Part shown: one piece after another, positions 54,846-64,000 of the stretch
Layout: each line of letters opens with the position of its first letter
Position numbering within the stretch: position 1 is the stretch's first letter
Assembly (NCBI GenBank): GCA_963769715.1
Contig: CAVYNE010000027.1
Location: forward strand, 62,001 to 126,000
DNA length: 64,000 bases
Source of the DNA: Palsa-504 sp963769715
Lineage (GTDB): Bacteria; Actinomycetota; Actinomycetes; Streptosporangiales; Streptosporangiaceae
Direction: 5' to 3'
Notes under the pieces: model-generated
The model's input: the letters and a program-made list of their open reading frames with translations, nothing else
The model's database searches: none
What the model was told of the DNA's origin: nothing
Program-made: the position numbers and the translations under genes

Positions 54846-55211
54846 ATGACCCAGAGCGAGAACCAGACGACCGCCGATCGGGGCGCCGGGATCGAGATCC
54901 TGAGCACACCAGCAGGGCTGGATCTCACCACCGGCGATGGCCTGGTCGAACAGGGCTACGCAGCTATCGCCCGCTCAGCCCGGCTACTGCTCCTCGACCT
55001 GACCGGCCTATCCTTCTGCGACGCTCGCGGGCTCAGCGCCTTCGTCCGGATCGCCAACCACGCCGATGCGGCAGGATGCCGTTTCGGCCTCATCGCGCCG
55101 CGGCCGCAGGTCGCGAAGATACTGCGGATCGGCGGCCTGGACAGCCGGCTGCCGGTGTTCGCGGCCATCGACGACGCACTGGCGCTCCTCACAGCTCCAG
55201 CCTGCGCTTAG
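54846..55211 (+). CDS. STAS-domain protein (anti-sigma factor antagonist-like)
   Basis: 121 residues, a single STAS domain: GIEILSTPAGLDLTTGDGL, LLLLDLTGLSFCDARGLSAFVR, FGLIAPRPQVAKILRIGGL. In SpoIIAA-type antagonists the key Ser follows D in a DSSG motif; here it reads DARG, so the usual phosphorylation site is replaced by Ala and the protein may be constitutively active or act differently. No SpoIIAB-like kinase is adjacent. The gene lies behind DosR-like boxes in the ion-transport region, which suggests a stress role. Confidence 0.8.
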   Translation: MTQSENQTTADRGAGIEILSTPAGLDLTTGDGLVEQGYAAIARSARLLLLDLTGLSFCDARGLSAFVRIANHADAAGCRFGLIAPRPQVAKILRIGGLDSRLPVFAAIDDALALLTAPACA

Positions 55212-55307
55212 ACGGCCGGATGGGCAGATCGACGGGAAGGCGCTCGGCAGGCGCATCGAACACGCCTGGCGGAGCTGACCATCGGTGCTCTCAGGGTCGG
55301 CGCGATA

Positions 55308-55769
55308 TCAATGTCCTGTGCGCAGGTGGCCGCCATGCGGGGTGTGGCCGGTGAACCAGCGTGCAAGCGAAACGATCTGGACCACCAGCGCGATGCAGGA
55401 ACCTGCGATGGCCACGACCAGCAGGACACGCACGGCGATTGACCAGCCGGATGACAAGGCGAAAGGGAACACCTGCCAGATGCGGATTGCCGTGGCCAGC
55501 CCGATCCCGGTCGTTGCCAGGCCGCCGAGCGATTTCAGCCACGGCGGATCGTAGGCAAGGTACACGACGCTAGCCGCTGTCCCTGCCGCCAGCGACAGGT
55601 TGACCAGCCACAGCACCTGGTCGGTGTCGCTGGTGAGGAACGGCATCGCCTGCCATCCGGGCCGGCCGTTGAGAACGAACAAGAGCGCCGCGCTGAACGC
55701 AATGGCGATGCAGTAGCCAACACGCCGCGCGCCTGCGGACGGGCGGCGGGCCGGGTCGGTGAGTGCCAT
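55308..55769 (-). CDS. Four-helix membrane protein of unknown function
   Basis: 153 residues with four predicted transmembrane helices (about 15-34, 50-73, 80-104 and 108-136) and short polar ends; a His-rich tail (TGHTPHGGHLRTGH). No conserved motif that I recognise. GGAGG five bases before the ATG supports the start. Convergent to the STAS gene and divergent from the small membrane protein at 56 kb. Confidence 0.65.
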   Translation of the reverse strand: MALTDPARRPSAGARRVGYCIAIAFSAALLFVLNGRPGWQAMPFLTSDTDQVLWLVNLSLAAGTAASVVYLAYDPPWLKSLGGLATTGIGLATAIRIWQVFPFALSSGWSIAVRVLLVVAIAGSCIALVVQIVSLARWFTGHTPHGGHLRTGH

Positions 55770-55821
55770 CGTGGCCTCCGTCGGATCTGTAACCCGCTAC
55801 GACGGTAGGCCTGGTACGCGA

Positions 55822-55850
55822 TCCCTGGCAGGGACCGAGGTCACTGTCCC
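55822..55850. promoter_or_regulatory. Clustered palindromes in a divergent promoter region
   Basis: TCCCTG-G-CAGGGA (55822-55834) is a perfect palindrome that overlaps GGGAC-N10-GTCCC (55831-55850), which itself contains GACCGAGGTC. They sit in the 270-bp gap between two divergent membrane-protein genes and are likely operator sequences, possibly of the same stress regulator as the DosR-like boxes at 54.7 kb. Confidence 0.35.
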
Positions 55851-56042
55851 CCGGCGAATGGTCCCGGCGATTCACGTGGGGTGCCCGGGTCCAGCCGGCT
55901 TCTACACGACCTGCAGTCACGAAGCGCTCCGGGAGCGCAGGTCGTTCGCCTGTGCCGCTAGGGCCATCCGCCTCTGCCGCGGGCACCCGGCGCGATCAAG
56001 ATGTACTCAAGGCCGCTGGCCTGCCGACCAAGGGGAGGCATG

Positions 56043-56282
56043 ATGTCAGCACTCGACCCGCAAGAGCTGCGGGCTATCTTCGGGCGGTTGATGATCCAGA
56101 TATCGTTGGTGTGGGCTGCCACCATGCTCGGGGCGGCCATAGCGGCGAAGGCCAGCGATGAGTTCTTCTGGGTACTGCTCATCCTCATCACCGGAGCCGG
56201 GGTATCCGGCGCTGTTATCGAGTCGGCTCGGCGACGCGCCTTCCCGACCCCAGCCGCTCGGCCGCCGTCGGCGAAACCCTGA
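56043..56282 (+). CDS. Small two-helix membrane protein
   Basis: 79 residues with two hydrophobic helices (about 15-35 and 40-63, containing ISLVWAATMLGAAIA and EFFWVLLILITGAG), a short N-terminal cytosolic segment MSALDPQEL and a Pro-rich basic tail. GGGGAGGC directly precedes two adjacent ATGs; the second, at 56043, has better spacing. It precedes the P-type ATPase genes by about 185 bp on the same strand. Function unknown; small accessory subunits of ion pumps look like this, but that is only a guess. Confidence 0.55.
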   Translation: MSALDPQELRAIFGRLMIQISLVWAATMLGAAIAAKASDEFFWVLLILITGAGVSGAVIESARRRAFPTPAARPPSAKP

Positions 56283-56466
56283 GGCAAGAAGGATGGCTAT
56301 AGCAGCGACGACGCCGTTCACGATCGGGGCCGGCGTACCCTATGCCGATGGAGTCTGTGGCACGGTGAGCCGCGGCGCGGGGGGAACGGACGTCGATGTC
56401 GCCGATAGTCGCCCTCGGCTTGGCCGCGCGTTCCGCTGGGCCTGCACCGCGGCGCGGTGACCCGGC

Positions 56467-58851
56467 ATGGCCGATCCGCTCGCCTCAACGCCATCGGCGC
56501 CGGGCGCGGCGATCGCGGAGACGCCGGCTGCCGGCCTGACCAGCGCCCAGGTTGCCGAGCGGCGCTCGCGCGGGCTGGCGAACGCGGGCGGGGAGCGCAC
56601 CAGCCGGTCGGTCGCCGAGATCTTGCGGGCGAACATCTTGACCCGGTTCAACTTCATCCTCGGTGTCTTGCTGGCTGTGATCCTGGTCGCGGGTCAGCCG
56701 CAGGACGCCCTGTTCGGCATCGTCCTTGTCACCAACGCGCTGATCGGCATCGCGCAGGAACTGCGCGCCAAGCGCACGCTCGACCGGCTCGCCGTGCTCA
56801 GCGCCCCGCGAGTCCGCGTGATCCGCGACGGCGCGCCGCAGGACATCGCTGTCGCGGATCTTGTCGCCGGTGACCTGGTCGACCTGCGCGCCGGGGATCA
56901 GCTGGTCGCTGACGGGGTGGTGCGGGCCAGCACGAGCCTGGAGGCCGACGAGTCACTACTGACCGGCGAGTCCGAGCCGGTGGGCAAGCGGGCGGGTGAT
57001 CAGCTGCTGTCGGGCAGCTTCGTGGTCGCCGGGTCAGGCGGCTACCAGGCCACCGGGGTGGGCGGCGACGCGTACGCCCGCAAGCTCGCCGCCGAGGCGC
57101 GGCGTTACGCGCCGGTGCGCTCGGAGCTGATGGACGGCATCAACCAGATTCTGCGTTACGTCACCTGGGCGATCGGACCGGTGGCCGTGCTGCTGGTGAT
57201 CAGCGGGTGGCACGCCCATGGGAATGTACGGCAGATCGCCAGCGGGACGGTCGCGGCGCTCGTCGGCATGGTCCCGCAGGGCCTGGTCCTGCTGACCAGT
57301 GTCGCCTTCGGCGTGGCCGCCGTCACGCTCGCCCGGCGCCGGGTCTTGGTGCAGCAGTTGCCCGCGGTCGAGGGCCTGGCCCGGGTGGACGTGGTATGCC
57401 TGGACAAGACCGGCACCCTCACCGATGGGACCATCGCCTTCGACAGCCTCATCCGCCTCGACGACCAGGTGCCGACCGGGGCGGCCCTCGGGGCGCTGGC
57501 GGACGACGAGAACCGCAACGCGACGCTGGCCGCCGTCGGGCAAGCCTTTCCCCCGCCGGAGGGGTGGTCGCGCCAGGCAGCCGTGCCGTTCTCGTCGGCG
57601 CGCAAGTGGAGCGCGGCCAGCTTCGCCGGCCAGGGCACCTGGGTGCTGGGAGCGCCGGAGATGGTGCTGCCGGGCGGCCAGCAGGAACAGCTGTCGCAGG
57701 CCGCCGGGCTGGCCGCCAGCGGCCGGCGGGTCCTGGTGCTGGCGCACGCCGCGGGCCCCCCGGACGGCGACTCGCTCCCGCAGGGCCTGCGGGCAGCGGC
57801 CTTCGTCCTGCTCGCCGAGCGGCTTAGATCCGACGCCGCCGAGACCATCGCGTACTTCGCGGCGCAGGGCGTGGCGCTGAAGGTGATCTCCGGGGACAGC
57901 CCGCTCACCGTCAGCGCGGTCGCCGCGCGGGCCGGCCTGCCGCACGCCGACCAGCCGGTCGATGCGCGGGATCTGCCGGAGGACCCCGGCGCGCTCGGCC
58001 GCCTGCTGGAGGAGCGCTCGGTCTTCGGCCGGGTGACGCCGCAGCAGAAACAGGCGATGGTCACCGCCCTGCAGGCCCGCGGGCGCACGGTGGCGATGAC
58101 CGGCGACGGCGTCAACGACGTGCTGGCCCTCAAGCTGGCCGACATCGGCATCGCCATGGGCTCGGGCGCGGCGGCGACCAGGGCGGTCGCCGAGCTGGTG
58201 CTGCTCGACAGCCGGTTCGCCACGCTGCCCGGCGTCGTCGGCGAAGGCCGCCGGGTGACGGCCAACATCGAACGCGTCGCCAACTTGTTCATCACCAAGA
58301 CGGTCTGGGCAACGCTCCTGGCGGTCGCCGTGGGCGTCACGCTGCTGCCGTACCCGTTCCTGCCCCGCCACCTGACGATCATCGACAGCCTGGCCATCGG
58401 CGTTCCGTCCTTCTTCCTCGCGCTCGCGCCGAACACCCGGCGCTACGTGCCCGGGTTCACCGGCCGGGTGCTGCGCTTCGCCATCCCAGCCGGCAGCATC
58501 ATCGCCGCGGCGACATTCGCCGCCTATGCCCTGGCCCGGGCCCATGGTCTCCCGCTGGTGCAGCAGCGCACGGCCGCGACCCTGGTTACCCTCATCCTGA
58601 GCCTGTGCGTGCTGGTCATGCTCGCCGCTCCGCTGACCTGGCGCCGGATCGTGCTGGTCGGCGCTCTGCTGGCCGGCTTCGTGCTGCTGTTTCCGGTACC
58701 CGTAGTGCGCCGCTTCTACGAGCTGCAGCTGCCGCGCAGCGGGCTCGCAACCACGCTGGCCGTCGCAGCACTCGGCGCCGCCGCGCTCGCGGGCTTTTGG
58801 GTCCTGTCCCGCCGGCAAGGCCGCGGACCGCCCCCGGCAGTCAGCCAGTGA
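56467..58851 (+). CDS. P-type cation-translocating ATPase (CtpE-like)
   Basis: 794 residues. Actuator domain motif SLLTGESEPVG, phosphorylation motif CLDKTGTLTDG (Asp about residue 313), hinge TGDGVNDVLALKLADIGIAMGSG. The M4 motif is VGMVPQGLVLLTS, close to the PEGL of CtpE-type calcium pumps but with Gln for Glu. About ten transmembrane helices, six of them after the hinge. Energised by ATP, it moves a cation across the membrane; mycobacterial CtpE takes up Ca2+, which is the best guess here. Start lacks a strong ribosome-binding site. It is followed 167 bp later by a second P-type ATPase. Confidence 0.88.
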   Translation: MADPLASTPSAPGAAIAETPAAGLTSAQVAERRSRGLANAGGERTSRSVAEILRANILTRFNFILGVLLAVILVAGQPQDALFGIVLVTNALIGIAQELRAKRTLDRLAVLSAPRVRVIRDGAPQDIAVADLVAGDLVDLRAGDQLVADGVVRASTSLEADESLLTGESEPVGKRAGDQLLSGSFVVAGSGGYQATGVGGDAYARKLAAEARRYAPVRSELMDGINQILRYVTWAIGPVAVLLVISGWHAHGNVRQIASGTVAALVGMVPQGLVLLTSVAFGVAAVTLARRRVLVQQLPAVEGLARVDVVCLDKTGTLTDGTIAFDSLIRLDDQVPTGAALGALADDENRNATLAAVGQAFPPPEGWSRQAAVPFSSARKWSAASFAGQGTWVLGAPEMVLPGGQQEQLSQAAGLAASGRRVLVLAHAAGPPDGDSLPQGLRAAAFVLLAERLRSDAAETIAYFAAQGVALKVISGDSPLTVSAVAARAGLPHADQPVDARDLPEDPGALGRLLEERSVFGRVTPQQKQAMVTALQARGRTVAMTGDGVNDVLALKLADIGIAMGSGAAATRAVAELVLLDSRFATLPGVVGEGRRVTANIERVANLFITKTVWATLLAVAVGVTLLPYPFLPRHLTIIDSLAIGVPSFFLALAPNTRRYVPGFTGRVLRFAIPAGSIIAAATFAAYALARAHGLPLVQQRTAATLVTLILSLCVLVMLAAPLTWRRIVLVGALLAGFVLLFPVPVVRRFYELQLPRSGLATTLAVAALGAAALAGFWVLSRRQGRGPPPAVSQ

Positions 58852-58866
58852 CGGCCAGAAGTGAGC

Positions 58867-58881
58867 CCAGACCCGGTCTGG
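58867..58881 (+). terminator. Short stem-loop between the two P-type ATPase genes
   Basis: CCAGACC (58867-58873) and GGTCTGG (58875-58881) form a perfect seven-base stem around a single C, just after the first ATPase's stop at 58851. No T run. May end or attenuate the first transcript. Confidence 0.35.
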
Positions 58882-59018
58882 CCGGATGCTTCCGTCAAGA
58901 ACTTATCCCTGGTGCGACGAATGTCAGGGCGATTAGCGAAGTGATCACCATGGAGCATCGTCCGGGTCCTGTGCCCGGGAGACCGAGATCGCAGCTCGCC
59001 CGGGAAAGGGAGTGACCT

Positions 59019-61802
<2,784 letters not shown>

Positions 61803-62213
61803 CCACGACGGTACTGGGCCAGCAGATCTCCATGCCGCTGACCCTGCTCCCCGGCCGGGGCGCCAGCCGTACAGCCCGGCGGTGAAGTGGCGGTGGACAG
61901 TGATCCCGCGGTTTCGCTCCACGAATCGCCACCAGCAGGGCGGTGTCCACATGTATGACTTCAGTCCCGGCGCAGGGGGACTTCTGCGGCTACTTCTGGT
62001 GGCCGCGGGCTGAGCATCTTGGATAGGGCCTTCGGCGAAGGGCTAGCCGTCCAGGCGGCTGGCCCGTGGCACGGAGGGGTTACACGAGCCAGGGTCGGAC
62101 TGATGGTTGCATCGCGTGCTTTGACGCGCGAGGGAGGATCTGCGAGGAAAACGGTGGATAGACGCGGCCAGGGCGCGGGGTGGCGGCGGTGAGCAGCCGA
62201 GCGGCTGGATCAG
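61803..62213. other. Gene-free region before the potassium channel gene
   Basis: About 410 bp without a supported gene. A perfect six-base stem CCTTCG-G-CGAAGG is at 62029-62041, followed by AGCCG-N6-CGGCT at 62045-62060; these may end the ATPase transcript or regulate the channel. A 20-residue frame from the ATG at 61951 (MYDFSPGAGGLLRLLLVAAG) has no clear support. Confidence 0.4.
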
Positions 62214-63071
62214 TTGCTGGCCTTGCCCATGCTGATCCTGACCCTCGTGTTCCTCGCGGTCTTGGTGCTCCCGGTCATTTACCCGGACCTGCCATCCTGG
62301 GCGCGGTCGGCCCTGGAGGCTACCGACCTGGGTATCTGGGCGGCATTCCTCGCCGAATACCTTGCCCGGCTGTTCGTGGCACCCGACAGGTTTGCCTTCA
62401 TCCGTCGCAACCCGTTCGACCTGCTGCTGGTGGTCATACCTGCGCTACGGCCCTTGTGCCTGCTTCGGTCGGTCACGCTCATCCGCGCCGCCAGGCTTAC
62501 CCGGATCGGCGCCGGGGCCGGCCGCGCAGTGCGGGAAAGCCGGGTACGGCTGGCTAGCCGCGCAGCGCTGCTGGCGGCGGGCTCGGCTGCAATCTTGATC
62601 CTCGCCGCGGCGGTGATGGAACTCGATGTCGAGCGTGCCGCGGCGAAGGCGAACATCACCAGCTTCGGCGACGCGCTGTGGTGGGCCGTGTCAACGATCA
62701 CGACCGTTGGCTACGGCGACCGTTACCCGGTCACCGATGCCGGGCGCGCGATCGGGATCGTGCTCATGATCGCCGGAGTCGGCATATTCGGCGTCGTCGC
62801 AGCCTCAGCAGCCGCATGGTTCGTCTCAGCCGACCGGGAAGAAGACACAGAGCAACAGGCAAACGCGATCGCCGCCCTTACCGTCGAGATCACCGCTCTG
62901 CGCCAGACCGTCTCTGACCTTTCCGCCCAGCTCGCGGAGCAGGCAGGACAGCCAACTTGTCAGGCGCAAGACACCCGCCGAGCGAGACCCGGGAATCTCT
63001 CATCGACCTGCGCCGCGCCGTTGAAGGTCGGTTTCCACGGAAAAACCCCACCTGGCGGACGACTCGCGTGA
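62214..63071 (+). CDS. Voltage-gated-type potassium channel family protein
   Basis: 285 residues. S1 to S4-like helices with an Arg-rich segment (LLRSVTLIRAARLTRIG, about 82-98), then the pore: ALWWAVSTITTVGYGDRYPVTDAG with the K+ selectivity filter TVGYGD near residue 165, and S6; a coiled-coil-like cytosolic tail (IAALTVEITALRQTVSDLSAQL) follows. A typical six-TM bacterial K+ channel. The TTG start at 62214 begins almost inside S1 and has no good ribosome-binding site; an upstream GTG (62180 frame) followed by an indel, giving AERLDQLLALPML, is plausible, so the N-terminus may be incomplete. Confidence 0.83.
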   Translation: MLALPMLILTLVFLAVLVLPVIYPDLPSWARSALEATDLGIWAAFLAEYLARLFVAPDRFAFIRRNPFDLLLVVIPALRPLCLLRSVTLIRAARLTRIGAGAGRAVRESRVRLASRAALLAAGSAAILILAAAVMELDVERAAAKANITSFGDALWWAVSTITTVGYGDRYPVTDAGRAIGIVLMIAGVGIFGVVAASAAAWFVSADREEDTEQQANAIAALTVEITALRQTVSDLSAQLAEQAGQPTCQAQDTRRARPGNLSSTCAAPLKVGFHGKTPPGGRLA

Positions 63072-63146
63072 TGCCTACTCGCCTTGGTTCTTGATGCGGC
63101 GAAGTGTCGGCATGCAGTGACGGTGGCACGCCCCATTCCGCCTGTA

Positions 63147-63180
63147 GGCCGTACGTCCCTGCCGGTCCGGCCGTACGGCC
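63147..63180. promoter_or_regulatory. Inverted repeat between channel and deacetylase genes
   Basis: GGCCGTACG (63147-63155) and CGTACGGCC (63172-63180) are perfect nine-base arms with a 16-base loop. It may be the terminator of the channel gene or an operator of the downstream deacetylase gene. Confidence 0.4.
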
Positions 63181-63277
63181 CTGACGACTGGGCGCCCCAA
63201 TTGATGAGTTGGACCTAGTTTTCTGTTCGCAGGGCCCGGCCGTCCTCGTCACACTTGTGCCCGGTTTGGAGTTTCCC

Positions 63278-64000
63278 GTGCTTGTCTTTCGATCGCGGCT
63301 GTTCGCGGCCGCAATGGCCCTGGGTATTACCGGAGTCCTCACCGTGTTGCCGGCGGTCTCGGCCGTCCCGGCGGCCGCGGCAACCCAGCCGCCGCCGGGG
63401 AGTGAAGGCCCGGCCGGGCCGCCCGCGCTGATGCCCAACGGCCAGGTCGCGTCGCCGCCGCAGATCACCGCGCCGCAGATCTCGACCAGCTGCCCGGCAG
63501 CGCCATACGGGGCACAGCGCAACGCGCCGGGCGGCGGCAAGACCGTGGCGCTGACCTTCGATGACGGCCCGGGTGCCAGCACCGCGAGCATCTTGTCGAT
63601 CCTGGCGTCGTACGGGGTCCCGGCCACCTTCTTCAACCTGGGCCAGAATATGGCGGCCCGGCCGACCCTGGTGCGCCAGGAAGCCGGCCTAGGTTACGTG
63701 CTGGGCAACCACACCTGGGATCACCCGAACATGACAACCCTGTCGGCCGCGGCGCAGGGCACCGAGATGGACCGGGCCACCGCTGAGCAGGTGAGCCTGA
63801 CCGGCGTTCAGCCGTGCGCGTTCCGGCCGCCCGGCGGATCGTACAACGCCACGACGCTGAGCCTGGCCCAGCAACGCCGGATGACGGTCTGGACCTGGTC
63901 GGTGGACACCGAGGACTGGAAGGCGAACGGATCATCGTCGGCGTACTGGGTGAACCGGATCATCAGCCTGGCCGAGCAGCAGGGCGGGGTCCTGGCGCAC
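63278..64000 (+). CDS. Secreted NodB polysaccharide deacetylase, cut by the window end
   Basis: The first 241 codons are in the window; the gene continues past 64000. GTG start with TTGGAG six bases upstream. A signal peptide (LFAAAMALGITGVLTVLPAV, about 7-26, ending near AVPAAAA) is followed by a Pro-rich linker and the NodB domain: VALTFDDGPG with both catalytic Asp, NHTWDHPNM with the H-x3-H metal site, FRPPGGSYN and WTWSVDTEDW. This one keeps the full TFDDG motif, unlike the deacetylase at 50.7-52.3 kb. Likely deacetylates peptidoglycan or another N-acetylated cell-surface glycan. Confidence 0.9.
   Translation, partial: MLVFRSRLFAAAMALGITGVLTVLPAVSAVPAAAATQPPPGSEGPAGPPALMPNGQVASPPQITAPQISTSCPAAPYGAQRNAPGGGKTVALTFDDGPGASTASILSILASYGVPATFFNLGQNMAARPTLVRQEAGLGYVLGNHTWDHPNMTTLSAAAQGTEMDRATAEQVSLTGVQPCAFRPPGGSYNATTLSLAQQRRMTVWTWSVDTEDWKANGSSSAYWVNRIISLAEQQGGVLAH

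Noticed and set aside
61951..62013. Short peptide gene of 20 codons before the potassium channel
   Set aside because: Starts without a clear ribosome-binding site and has no conserved features; cannot be distinguished from chance.

Overview
The window is GC-rich throughout (about 70% by eye), codons mostly end in G or C, GTG and TTG starts are common, and nearly every gene has a long antisense open frame. Together with the gene families (mycofactocin genes, a DUF222/HNH '13E12-like' gene, ECF41-type sigma factor, deazaflavin/FMN PPOX oxidoreductase, Lhr helicase, DUF3618, Tat lipoprotein) this points to a high-GC actinobacterium. I cannot name the genus. No rRNA, tRNA, CRISPR array, transposase or prophage module is visible. 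Layout, left part (1-19 kb): a small membrane pair (holin-like and DUF3618 proteins), a PLP decarboxylase-fold enzyme, an MFS exporter, a DEAD-box RNA helicase, a 5'-truncated PhyH dioxygenase, an XRE regulator with its own operator-like promoter, msrB-msrA, a hydrolase, the 1.4-kb-residue helicase Lhr, a DUF222/HNH protein, an NTF2-like protein and a frameshifted zwf. Centre left (18.8-27.6 kb): the most interesting region, a mycofactocin locus. mftR faces away from mftA-mftB-mftC, which is followed on the same strand by three tandem mycofactocin-type SDR dehydrogenases, a MoxR AAA+ ATPase, a VWA protein, an ABM monooxygenase and a fourth SDR, with gaps of 0-35 bp or 4-bp overlaps except for one 230-bp gap that holds a 31-bp tandem repeat. 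mftD, mftE, mftF and mftG are absent from the window, so maturation must be completed from elsewhere. Middle (27.8-47.9 kb): mostly single metabolic genes: rhomboid protease, patatin, acyl-CoA synthetase, ssb, a broken sigma factor with a membrane partner, a Tat lipoprotein with BNR repeats, isochorismatase-like and S51 hydrolases, an EndoQ-UvrD fusion, DUF4242, two GNATs, a 2-hydroxyacid dehydrogenase, an ECF41 sigma factor beside an NmrA-like protein, an FAD monooxygenase, a PPOX protein and a TPP enzyme. Right part (48-64 kb): an ion-transport and stress-like region with two SulP permeases, YceI behind a strong dyad operator, two NodB deacetylases (one with 249-bp tandem repeats), a lone STAS protein, two P-type ATPases and a potassium channel; DosR-like dyads occur upstream of the STAS gene. 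A recurring theme is genes interrupted by one missing base in a short C or G run (zwf, osmC, the NmrA-like gene, the TPP enzyme, a small ABM fragment). The common pattern suggests consensus errors in the assembly at least as much as real gene decay, so these genes may be intact in the organism.
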